A stretch of DNA of 64,000 nt, from NCBI GenBank assembly GCA_951394405.1, contig OX596335.1, positions 930,001 through 994,000 of the forward strand. The letters are read 5' to 3'. The stretch's first letter is position 1. Each line of letters begins with the position of its first letter. The stretch is from Coprinellus micaceus (Eukaryota; Basidiomycota; Agaricomycetes; Agaricales; Psathyrellaceae). The notes under the pieces were generated by a model. The model had not been told where the DNA came from and did no database searches. It saw nothing but the letters and a program-made list of their open reading frames with translations. The position numbers were made by a program, and so were the translations under genes. Shown here in pieces: positions 45,949 through 56,465 of the stretch.

Positions 45949-46569
45949 TTAGATGTAGAGGTATATTATTTCGTACAGTACAACAGCGTAATGACATTGG
46001 AAGAGAGTGAAGAATCTGGGGGAAGAGAGTTAGCGAAGGAGTTCATAAGTAGATGGCAGGTTTGAACAGGATGAAGGGCATCAGTATTAGCATGGTTTAA
46101 TCCACACACTCGCTAGACGAGTTCAGGGCTTGACTTCTAGATATTATAATCTTTTGCGGGGGGAAGGGATGTAGGCACGAAGATAAGCAACACTCACAGT
46201 ATGGGGTATGGAGAAAATCTTGGCGCCTGAGGATGAAAGTTGAGTTAGGATGAGAACGAAAGAATGCGCCGAAAGCTCAGAAATTTGGGTATATGAAAAG
46301 AGTTCATGAGCTCGTGAGCTTCGAAGTAGCGATTCATTGTATCTCTTCATTGACACCGAATGGGAGGAGGACTGACCTCGAGAACATGGGGGGAGGAAGA
46401 AAGGCGATGGCCGCTTCGCCAAAATTTTCAAACTCAAATACAACACAGGGATGCACGTGATTATATGATATATTGATGCCATCAGTCACGGGGTCCGCGA
46501 GGCGCCTTGATGCCGACTCGCAAAGAGCGGCGAGGTTATTCTTTCGTCTCTACCTCTACCTCCCCCTTC
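45949..46569. other. Intergenic: CAS1-like 3' flank / STS1 upstream
   Basis: About 620 bases. A minus-strand frame near 46144-46482 encodes a hydrophobic start but lacks recognisable homology and is not called. Confidence 0.35.
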
Positions 46570-47827
46570 ATGGCAAACGTTCTGCACCACCACATCGACT
46601 TCACCGCACGTCCAGTGTCTCATGCGCCCTCACCGTTTGGCTTTGGGTTTGGTCTGGGCTCCTCCAACTTGCCGATGAGTCCTGTGGCATCCTCGAGTTG
46701 GGGCACTGGCCTCCAGCCTGGCCACACAAACCCTGCAGCCTTCCACCAGCTAGTTTCGTCAATGAACCAATCCGCATCACGCCCTGGTAAACGACGACTC
46801 GAGTCGGAGGAGGACTACGACCACGGATTCAGGGATGAGTTGATGGACAGAAGCCCAACTCCCGAACGCCCCAAACGAGCCGTACCGAAACGTGCTCGCC
46901 TGGTTCCTGCACAAAGCGCAGCAGACAAGGAAAACGCACCATCCAGAGAAGGCAAGGCTGCTATCGGAAGCTCGGATGAAGTTGATGTTGGGGTGTTGCT
47001 AGGTGTGTATTGTGTTTCTTTGACCTTCGGTTCCAACCTCCCGCCATCGGCAATCGTTACTTACGGATTGTCCCCTTTCTTTAGCGAGCCTTCCTACGCA
47101 GAGCCTACTACCTCTTTTCATGAAACTACTCAAGTCCCGGCCCGAACTGAAATCGGACGTCCTGTCCTTCATCCCGAAGCCAACGCTCGAAACCGCGCTG
47201 CAGGCAGTCGAATTAGCTACCAAAACGCTGAGAGATGCATACCCATATGCTAGCGCACCCTCGAACGCTGTCTCCTTCGGCTTTGGCTCTTCCACGCAAC
47301 AGGCCCACTCGAACCAAGGTGGCATGCGTGACTCGTACATCATCAGCCGCATCCAGCCTCAGATTACCGAATTCGTCTCCTGCTGCATGTCTTACCTCCC
47401 CTACTTCACGACCAACTCCTCGTCGCCCCTTCTGCAAGCCTCTGGTTCTCATCTTACGCAGACTATTCAATCTATGCACCAATCGAACTCACATCCGGCC
47501 GAAACCTTTGCATTCTTGTCGAGAGTGATGAGCCAAATTCTTTCGCTCCCACCGCTCGCGATATCGTCGACCGCTCCTCTTATCCTTCCTCGTCTAGTGG
47601 ATGAATGGCATACTTGGGTGGAAGGGATAGATGCCGTAGTCAACAAGCAGGGCGGGATGTTTGGAAGCGAAGCGGTGAGGAGCTGGGAAAGGGTCCTGGA
47701 CGAATTGGCAGGAACACGAGCGGTGGAAGTGTCCACGGTGATGCGCCCCATTCGTGATAAATGGGTTTCGAAAGTCGGTTGGCTGCTCGGTCGACAGACT
47801 CCGCGTGCGATGGATCAATACTACTAG
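46570..47827 (+). CDS. STS1: Nuclear proteasome tethering factor STS1/Cut8
   Basis: Sts1/Cut8 anchors 26S proteasomes at the nuclear envelope. Exons 46570-47002 and 47085-47827 encode 391 residues from MANVLHHHIDFT, the family-like start; an in-frame ATG at 46510 would add twenty residues. The N-terminal half is disordered with a basic cluster (PKRAVPKRARL) that may bind the proteasome or serve as a nuclear signal. The C-terminal helical bundle starts SLPTQSLLPLFMKLLKSRPE and includes TLETALQAVELATKTLRDA, as in Cut8. A terminal region rich in W and hydrophobics (VDEWHTWVEGIDAVVN) completes the fold. Confidence 0.85.
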
Positions 47828-49193
47828 TTCAATTTAGGTACCTCGGCCACTCATTTTTATACCTTCATTCCCGCTATCGCCTGCGTACCGCATATTTTAC
47901 ATGTATACGATCATGATGCCATATTTCTTCACTTTTACCAGGATACGACCGGGACCCTCGCATTTCCCTCGCATTGTGTAGTCATTTCCGCTCATCGCCA
48001 CTATTTGCTAATCCGCCTACCGACTCACCCCTGCAATATCCATTCTCATTCAACTATATTGTCCTTCGAATCCTGTCAAGCACTCTTTCTGTATAGACCG
48101 CGAAATGGCTGTTCTCTGTCCAATACCGAGGGTCCACCGCGGACCCAGAACTGACTCTTTTCATATCTTTTCCCCTTGGGTCAGCAGCGGAAGTCGTGCT
48201 CGAGATGATTAGGCGAGGATCGACACGCGCCCGAACAACTTTCGCGGTATCTCGGGTTGCACTTTGCACCCAGGTCTTACGGGAAGCTCTTGTGATCGGA
48301 AGGAAAACGTGCAGACTGCGACCGCACGGCGCCCACTGTCTGTCCTTCCGCGGACAGAGACATTTGTGCCTTGAATATGTAATGTGCACAGCAACCTGCA
48401 CGCTTTTGGGAAAAGCAGAAGGTTAAGGATTTGAGGGTTCCGGCGGGGGATGTACTCGAGTGGAATGAATGCAATGACCCACCGCAACCTCATCGGACAA
48501 ATGGGCTCGTTGTATCCACAGGAAGTGAAATCATCTTCGCGGATATTAGAGTTTTCTTATGCTCGCTTACCACCAGGTCCTGTATTCCGAACTCCTCATG
48601 GCAGAGTAAATCTGATAGGGCGCCCCAGAGGCGCAGAGTTGGGGAAACTCCTCGGACCGTGACGTACAGACTCAGTAGGACTGATCGACAGACATGGACA
48701 CGAGCATCAGGTGTGGAGCGCTAAATTGGTACTTTGGAACAACGGTAATTTTGAAAAGGGTGTTCAGTTCGTTCGAGATTCGTTAATTCGTCCCAGCTGT
48801 ACAAACACCCTTGGCAATCAGGACTAATGGGCGTTTCCTCGTAATCCGTACGTATTTGTCGCTACGCCGCTGGGTAATGCGCCACGTAGGACGTCGTTGG
48901 ATTTTCGAATGCATTTTCCCGACATTTCCAGGCGTTTTCCGAGTACAGTCGTCCTTTAGAGCGATGGAACGAGGTTGACGGGAGTCACAACTGGTTGTGT
49001 GTCCATGTGGGTGACTCTCGGAGACCAACTGTCACGTGAACGAATTCTGTTCCCGAAAATTGTGAAGTCGCTGATGTCGGACGTACCGAGCTCGTCACTG
49101 TTGTCCACGCCGACCAGCAAGCAAATTCGAGGCGACTGAGGGTGTCTGGTCGTTCTCTGTGACCACCGGGGCGACGTCAACCATTTCCTATGC
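47828..49193. other. Intergenic region
   Basis: About 1.37 kb between co-directional genes. Frames on both strands are open in places but lack family similarity or ATG starts. No tRNA signature, repeat or mobile element was recognised. Confidence 0.4.
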
Positions 49194-50952
49194 ATGCACA
49201 ATCGTGTCATATCCCTATTAGTGTCTAGGGCTTCGGTTTCTGCGCCAGTGACCTCACCGACAACATTCTCGTTGGCACTCCAAGCCGCCGCTTCTCGGGC
49301 ATGGTCGCGTCGCGCTTCCACGTTCGTTCCAACCACCAGCGGTGTTAAGGCCAAGGAACGACTTTCCAGTACGCATATATCCACCCCAACCACGAACGAT
49401 GACCCGTTAGCAACACCTGGGGGTACCAGGTGAGCGTTGGTGTTGCGTCGTTGCTCTGCCCCGCTAATGGGACCCATATAGCCCTTCAGTTCCTTCTACT
49501 AACTCTGTGCGCATTTGCAGCTCAGACAAGGGCGCCATCGATAGACACGGCAGAAATACCCAAAACCTTTCCTCCCACCCATTCCCTTCCACTTCCGACG
49601 CAGCGGACAGTGTACCCGGGGACAATCAAGGGAAACCTGGATATCGCCCTCACATTCGGCCCACGAATTCTGGAACCCCTCTTGCAAAGTTGACTACCTC
49701 CGCATCCCCAACACCTGAAGCACCTCAATTAGGGCGCGCGTCGCGCCGAACCTTCCAACGTTCTGGAAACGCGATCGACATCCCTTCATTACCTCGGCCT
49801 TTGGCGCCTAATGTGCTATCCCAGAACCTCAGCCATCTAATTCACCACACCAAACCAATCCCCACTCTGCCAGCCGTAGTCGACTACCACGCCTCTTATC
49901 CTGAACTCCATTCGACACATTCATACAACCTTCTGCTCGCCTTCGCCATTGACCATGCCGCCTACGCCATCTTTCGATCAATCCTTAACACCATGAGGGC
50001 AGCTCTCATTCCACGAAACCTTCAAACCTGCAAGCTCGAGATTCGCTACCTTGTCCACATAGATTCATGGGATCAAGCCTGGAAAGAAGCGCAGGAATAT
50101 GCTTGTCATCTCCAACCTTCACGGGAGGAGGGGCTATCCATTCCGCTACCAGTCTGGTTGGAGCTGTTTGGGATGCCGCGGAAGGCCTACATACGCCAAA
50201 CGGAAAGGCACAGGAAGAGGGACGAAGACGACCCTCCGCCGGATGATGCCCAACCAGCCTCGCGGCAGGAGTCCGAAACTTGGAATCGCCGCCTCCGCCT
50301 GCTTCTCGACTCCGCCCCAGCAGAGATGACCGACTTTGTGGGGGTCGACCCCTACACGATTCGCGCTGTAGTCTGGTGTCTACTGAGATTGCAACGCAGA
50401 GAGGCGGCTTTGTCGATTACCGAAGCTTATTTCCGATCGCTCCCTCTAACTCTGTCTGTCAAAGATTCTGCGCGTTGCACCGACATTCTCAATCTCCATG
50501 TCTCCTTTGGAGCCCCGGGCAAAGGCCTCGCCAAGCTCAACGCTACGCAGACAATTCTCCAATCATTGCTTGCCTCCAATTCCACCCTGCGACCAGATTC
50601 CAACACCCTTTTTCTGCTACTGGGCCCTCTTCGACATGCCAAATGGTGCGCCACCAAAGCCCAGTCGGTCGTCAAGGGATTTTGCGCACGATGGGGGGAT
50701 GGTATGCTGGACAATCGGGTAAAGAGGCGTGTGGTCACCTTGGCGCTCAAGGGAGGGCGACCGGACATTGCGGAGATGTTTACAGTACCTCGAGACAAGC
50801 TTGAGGGTGACAAAAAGGACTCGTCCGAAACCGCCCCAATGGCCACACGGAGGGAACTATTCGGAGGGGTCGGAAAAGAACGGGTTCTCTCGAGTCATGC
50901 CCGTGCTCGAGTAAAGGCCGCAGGGAGACCAACAGAGGATACTTCGAAATAA
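49194..50952 (+). CDS. Predicted mitochondrial PPR-like helical-repeat protein
   Basis: Exons 49194-49429 and 49521-50952 encode 555 residues. The first exon starts MHNRVISLLVSRASVSAP and is rich in S, R, A and T, a likely mitochondrial presequence. The body has helical pairs with pentatricopeptide-like spacing, for example HSTHSYNLLLAFAIDHAAYA, followed by LNTMRAALIPRNLQTCKLEI. Proteins of this kind usually bind organelle RNA. The second exon also contains a Lys/Arg/Asp-rich linker around RKRDEDDPPPDD. Repeat calls are weak by eye and the family is not identified with certainty. Confidence 0.6.
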
Positions 50953-52228
50953 TACTATGAAGTTCCCCAGCTCCATTCAAGCTTCATGCTGTCATGGGAT
51001 CCTCTGATGCTACGGATTATTCTGGTTCATCTATTCGGTATATAGGCCCAGCGTCCGGTCCGTGGCTAGTGGGGTATACGCTCGTGGAGATGTCCATCGA
51101 CTCTATCGAAGACATCTAAAATCCTCCCCGGCGGCTTGCATAGGCACCTGAGGTGCCTTGGACCTAGGATCAATTTACCCATAACCTAGGCATGCGAATC
51201 CCCCCGACACGCGCCAGTAATTTCAGGGTCACATAACACTGCTCACGACATCGACACGAGAGCGTAAAAGACTCCAAGGTACAAGTCCGTTAGTTCTTTG
51301 GTGCAGCTCATTGTGCCCATGAAATTTTATCTGTACTAAATGGGTTGCCGAACGCGCAGGGTCGGCCTCGCGCCTTGACTCGGCTGCTGGGCTCAATTTA
51401 CGCTTTCTTTGGGAACGGGTGAAGCCTGCCCTGCCCATCAGATCTGCACATGTCCTTTTCAAACCCTTCTGGGTGCCATGCCACTTCGGCGATTCAGGTT
51501 TAAGTAAATTACAGGGTCTTTTTGAGCAGTCGGCCCACGCTCTCCTGGGCGCTTGACAGCCAAACTCGCTGCCTTGACCTTCCACTTGGGGTAAATGGCG
51601 GGGTGTTGACTTCCGCCGTCTGAAGAACTGTGCTGCAGGTCTTCCTCGTGTCTTCTTATGCCTATGCAATTTCCTCCCAGTGACAGTACCGACTTTTTCG
51701 TGATCTTTGACTGTCTCTGGATCTTCAGAGGGTGTTTGCGTATCTGATCTTCTCCTCTTCGACCTTCGACGACCAGATTTCACGCCTCAATCTCTATCCC
51801 CCACGCGCAACAGAGCGGAGTGGTCCCTTGCGAAGTCTAAAGCGGGCATAGCTTCTATGCTCACGGTTGAGCCGGCGTTGACCGTCGATCTTTCGTCACC
51901 TTCAGATACTACCGAGCCTGCATGTCAAGGTGTTTCCAATCGCTTAACGTACGTACCTTTTTGAAATCCAAGTTGATTGGCGTTAATCTGGGTCTGCTCT
52001 TGCTTTTTGGGGACATTTCAACGGTAAAGTTGGGTACGACAACTCTCTTGGGCTGGCAGTCGAGCAGCTTGAGCCTCCTTCTTTCCATTTACAGTGCCAA
52101 AGTATGACCTCCCCAGGGCTCGGGTCTGAAATGCGAGATTTCGTTTAAATGGACCAGTACCTTTCGCTCGGTCAGTCCCCATCTCATTCCTCAACAGCTT
52201 ATTCATTCAAAGACACCCACTGCTTACA
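50953..52228. other. Intergenic region
   Basis: About 1.28 kb. A long minus-strand frame at 51229-51783 is Lys/Arg-rich and lacks an ATG at its start; it is not called. No repeat or RNA gene was seen. Confidence 0.4.
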
Positions 52229-53174
52229 ATGGCGCCCTCTGCTGAACAGTTCCTTGCTCTCTCCTGCACCAACGTCGGGGTAGGACCTGGCGGAACGACC
52301 ACCATGCTTGCGTGAGTTATGTACTCACGTATGAGTGTCATAGCCACTAACGAGACCGTATTTCACTTCCTTCCACCCTAGTCGCGTCTCAATAATCGAT
52401 TATAGAGGAACCGTGATTTTCGACAAGTATGTTCAGGCTACTATGCCGGTGGGTACTTGGCGCTGTACCACGAGGACTTTGCCTTCTGACGATCCTCCTT
52501 CTCTCGTCCAGGTGACCGACTTCCGGACGGCCACTACCGGCATCACATCGGCTCAAATTCAACCTCGTAAGTCATAGCGCATCAGCAAAGGGGAGCCTGC
52601 GTGCTTACGTTGGGGTCCAGCCGACGCTTGGCCATTCCAGGCTGTTCAACAGCACGTCGCAAACCTCTTCAAGGGGAAGATTGTGGTGGGGCATTGCATA
52701 TGGAATGACCTCTCTGGTACGTTATAGAGTACAGTACGTTTTCATTCCGGTCAAATTAACCCCTTCCGCCCCTCCAGTGCTCGGTATCCCCCACCCCGCT
52801 GCCGCGACCAGGGATGTGGCGCTGTACCAGGTGAGTGGCAGCGATGGTAAATCCCTTGATTCCCATCTCACTTCCTCCGACTTGGCAGCCGTTCCGCAAC
52901 GCCTTACGTTCTCCACAACAGTCCGTCGGACTTTCTACCCTGTCGTGGCAGCTCCTTTGTCGGCGCTGTCAAGAGGGGCAGATCAATCCTGTAAGTCCTT
53001 GCTCCGGTCACCTAAACATTTACTTTTTGACTGACGGCGACGTTCCAGGTCGAGAATGCTCGAGTTGCTCTCGACCTTTATCGCTCCGATGCAGACGACT
53101 GGGAAGGGTCCGTCACTCGTGGCAACTGGCCCTGTGCCCTTCCTCCGAGTACTTTCTCTCGCTGCTATTTGTGA
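52229..53174 (+). CDS. REX4/ISG20-like exonuclease-fold protein, probably inactive
   Basis: The fold is that of DEDDh RNA exonucleases related to REX4. Seven exons (52229-52311, 52382-52448, 52512-52566, 52621-52716, 52778-52830, 52889-52990, 53049-53174) give 193 residues. Conserved blocks are GVGPGGTTTMLARVSIIDYRG, VTDFRTATTGI, VVGHCIWNDLSVLGIPHP and ATRDVALYQPFRNALRSP. Motif I, normally DCEMVG, reads SCTNVG (residues 12-17), so both metal-binding acids are absent. Motif III reads VENAR (about 153-157) where the usual form is VEDAR, and the histidine upstream is not evident. Motif II aspartate (WNDL) remains. The protein is therefore a probable pseudo-nuclease. The gene model is intact, so decay of a pseudogene is less likely. 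Confidence 0.82.
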
Positions 53175-53483
53175 GCGTCCGGGGGCAATTTCCCCTCCCC
53201 CTCATTTTCCTATTCCCACTTTCGCCATTTCTATCCCACTGTACCTGTTTTTGTATCTATAGACGTCATTCGTTCTAGCATTGCATACATCACATTTTTC
53301 TCTTGATATACTGAGGGATCTAAAACTTTGCACAGACGAACCTTCTCTATATGGTATGTCGCTATCCAAAATGAGTCTAAGAGATTCTTTGACAAGACGT
53401 TTCCCATACGCCGACATACGCACTCTCCATTCTGCAAAGGACTTCATGGCTTCGAGGAGGGGGTATACACTGCGGTATCGGCG
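53175..53483. other. Convergent intergenic region
   Basis: About 310 bases between the ends of the REX4-like (plus) and carrier (minus) genes, with C/T-rich and AT-rich tracts suited to two terminators or poly(A) sites. Confidence 0.35.
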
Positions 53484-55037
53484 CTAATGGCGCGTCTAGT
53501 TCAGTCGGGGTCAGTTTGTTGGATTGTCCAGACAAACAGCGACACGCACCTTCTCGGCGTTCATGAGTCTCATTAAGCCTTCGTAGACAAAGAAAGCGGA
53601 GGCATTAACTGGGAAGGCCCTCAGAAGGCACGGCCCCAGGCCACGGAAGAATCCGGTATACCCATCTCGAACGAGGATATCTCGCGCTGTCCGGTGTAAA
53701 GATGGTCTGCTGATAATGGCGTGCTCCGAAGGGTGGGGATATGGAGAGGGATAAGGATAGGACATCATCCGGCTACCATAACCTTGTCAGATAACACATC
53801 ATTTTTCATCTAAATTAGCCACCCACTTCTTGAGATTGTCAGCCGGGATCGCCATAATCCAGTATGAGAAAGACGCGAGGCCTCCAGCAAGAAAATTGGC
53901 CAACCCCGTGCTTATCTGTGGAGGGCATCAGATCGTACCAGACTGTCGCCGCTATGGCTTCCCTGACCTCAAAGCGAGTCCCGGACAATTTAGAGAAGCC
54001 CCGCATCCACGCCTATGGGAGCCTTAAGTCACCATTTCTCCGTGGGGCTGAGCTGGTCAACACACCTCGACGGAAAGAAACATCCAAAAGAAGTTGACCC
54101 TGAAGGCCAGACTTCCCGTGAAGCCTGACCACAAGCCCCCAACGCCTTGAACACGGATTATTTGACTTGCGCAATTTATGGGCCCCGTGAATCGGCGATC
54201 CGTGACAGACCGTTGTGACTGGAGCTGGAGCTTGACTGATGGAAATAATCGAGTTAAATCAATGACCTGAGGGCTACCCGGTATACATTACCTTTCAGCA
54301 ACTCAACTGGCGTCGCTACAATAGCGCTGACTCGGCGAGAATTAATTATCAGACGGTAGAGATATGAAGGGTAGTATACCTGGTGCATCCAGCCATAAGC
54401 CCGGCGAGACCATGCCCAAAGAGAGTTAGTCTCTGGATCCCAGAACCGGGAGTTGGCTCTGTCATCCCGGATCGAATGAGGAACAGCCGGTAATTATGTA
54501 GAGAACCTAGCAGAACGGAGTCAATCGCTGCCCATCCAACAGCTGGAGGTGTGGCGCCCTTGTAGAGGCCCCGGAAGCCCTGGAATTTTCGTTACTGTGA
54601 AGGGGGATGACGGAGATGAAAGGCATGTTCACACCTCGTTCCGGATAATCTTGGAAAAAACATCTATCGCGGTGCGATACGTTCCTGGAGGGGAACACTG
54701 CATGCGTGTTTTTATTGTGTCGAACCTAGTGTCGCATCTGCCTCGCAGCTACCGCCTGCGGAAGGTGATTTCGAAGTCAGTCGTGCCGTCTCTCCGTAGT
54801 TCGCACTGACTGACCTTGTGAAAGGACAACTTACCCATGACCAACGGCGACCTAAGATGGTCCGTTCGTCAGCGAAGGGCGCGGCAGTACATACTACTTC
54901 CCCGACCTTGGTCAACCCTGCCCGGGGTTCGGATGAGAGAAGTCGACCAACACCGGAACGCGGAAGTACTGACCACTGCCCATGCCAGCAATGCCGCCGA
55001 CTAGCCTGACATGGCTGCTCTTTGTCTCGTCGGACAT
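53484..55037 (-). CDS. Mitochondrial carrier family (SLC25) protein
   Basis: Solute exchanger of the mitochondrial inner membrane; substrate unknown (carnitine- or amino-acid-carrier-like). Ten exons (54960-55037, 54835-54851, 54635-54725, 54380-54579, 54292-54326, 54066-54235, 53968-54012, 53827-53915, 53550-53772, 53484-53495) give 319 residues. Three carrier repeats are visible: GFDTIKTRMQ, ATPVELLKVKLQLQ and IPADNLKNRMMS, each followed by G-x-x-G helices such as GFRGLYKGATPPAVGW and GFFRGLGPCLLRAFPVN. The first signature has Gly where most carriers have Pro. Its codon is split GG|G by the intron after a 17-nt exon. The last exon is 12 nt (T-R-H-stop). The first donor (GTTCCG) is the weakest part of the model. 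Confidence 0.83.
54835..54851 (-). other. 17-nt micro-exon of the carrier gene
   Basis: The exon encodes V-A-V-G-H and two bases of the next glycine codon, joining the N-terminus to the FDTIKTRMQ signature. The helix would be broken without it. Confidence 0.6.
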
Positions 55038-55323
55038 GGCAAGCTGAGCAAAATAAAGCCTCTATAGAATGTATCCCTGTTGTTTTTTACCGTGTTTGCC
55101 CTGGGAGTCCTCTAGGGTGGGTTAGTAGTAGATCGGGGACTCTGTGCGTTGGGTTCAAGTTCAACTTCGACAAGCGCTCGTGGGCAACCGGAGTCACATG
55201 GTAAGGACGTCATCGGCTACTCACCGGCAATCTACATGCTATGTCGTGTCCCCGGTGATTCTGGGATGCATTACGGTTTGCCTACAACCTCCACACTCTC
55301 GCGCTGGTTCGCTCTCTGTCCCA
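55038..55323. promoter_or_regulatory. Divergent promoter region carrier / RING-CH gene
   Basis: The 286 bases between the two start codons must hold both promoters. No TATA box is evident. Confidence 0.45.
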
Positions 55324-56346
55324 ATGTCAGGGTACAACAGCCCTAGTGGAAACGAGGAGAAACAGTGTCGTATATGTCTCGATGGCGTGGGCGCCGAACG
55401 GGAGCTTGGCCGTCTCATTTCACCGTGTCAGTGCAAGGGTTCAATCAGAGTGAGCAACGTTCCATGCCTCTACCCGGACTTATGAAAGTAATTGACCACT
55501 GGAACGCGTCTTGGAAACACCTAGTATGTTCATGTGAAATGCCTTCAACAATGGAGGAATACGGCAGCGTCGCAGAGTAACTTCTTTGCCTGTCCACAAT
55601 GCCACTACCAATATCGGTTTGCTCGCACACAGGTCGTGGGGATGGCCACCAACAAGGGTAGGGGCCAATACTCCAGTGCGCGCTCCCTGAAAACTAGTAC
55701 TGACATCATCGCCTAGTCGTAATCGCGGGCCTGTCAGGGCTGGCATTCACGACAATTGTCATGCTCGCCTCCTTCATCACCACATACTTCATGTCCTGGT
55801 TTGAGGAGCCGTCAACAGACTACGGGTGGTCATTTTTCGGTTTCCGATATGTGTCACCCTTTGAGGTCGCTACAGACCTTATATCCGCAGCATTCAGGGT
55901 CCTTCGGGATGGGGACGTCGCCGGAATTCTAGGAGACGACTTCTTCCCGCGCGAGAAACCTGTTCACCGCAGAACGCCTACTACCCTGTCCAAGCCTGGG
56001 TTATTCATGAGACTGGTGCGAAGGTTCCTGCTGGGACTACCTCTAGTGGGCGCTGCCTCTCTAGTGCAGTTACTACTGTCCATCCAGTTATTGGCGCCAG
56101 TCCAGTGGCTTGCGCGTTACCGAGCCTCGAGGCGGCGAGACAACAACCGAGATGTTGCTGCTATCCTCGTGGTCATTTTGATTATTCTTGGCGCAGTGCG
56201 GTGAGCATGCTTCATACAATCCTGGCCGATGACATGGCTGCTGACCTCATTAAAGTGCACTAGTCAAAGTCTACAAGGCGACGGAATATTACACGCAACG
56301 ACTCCTCCTTCGTGCCGAGGATGCCATCCTGGAGGTCAATTCTTGA
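55324..56346 (+). CDS. RING-CH (MARCH-type) membrane E3 ubiquitin ligase
   Basis: Exons 55324-55449, 55525-55657, 55717-56200 and 56256-56346 give 277 residues. The N-terminal RING-CH finger reads CRICLDGVGA, CQCKGSIRYVHVKCLQQW and CPQCHYQY, with the C4HC3 ligand pattern intact. At least three hydrophobic segments follow (starting VVIAGLSGLAFTTIVMLASF, then LLGLPLVGAASLVQLLLS and AAILVVILIILGAV). The C-terminus reads RLLLRAEDAILEVNS. Such ligases ubiquitinate membrane proteins of mitochondria or the secretory system; the organelle here is not determined. Start ATG at 55324 is the first in the frame. Confidence 0.87.
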
Positions 56347-56465
56347 GGATTCTGGGACTATTTATTCACCATGTAACAATAGATCCTGGGAGTCGGGTAA
56401 CTCATGCAACGGAAACAAAGCATTGTACGAGCCTACCAAACGCAAAAAGATCACTACTCCATTAG

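Noticed and set aside
48054..48401. Minus-strand frame of 115 codons
   Set aside because: No family similarity and several overlapping frames of similar size in the same AT/GC-mixed intergenic DNA.
51229..51783. Basic minus-strand frame in the 51 kb intergenic region
   Set aside because: Starts without ATG, is rich in R, K and S throughout, and resembles no known domain.
53484..54100. Possible frameshifted pseudogene for the mitochondrial carrier
   Set aside because: A first reading suggested broken frames, but placing introns at GTCAGG...CACAG (53916-53967) and GTGTGT...ATAG restored all three carrier repeats and a 319-residue product.
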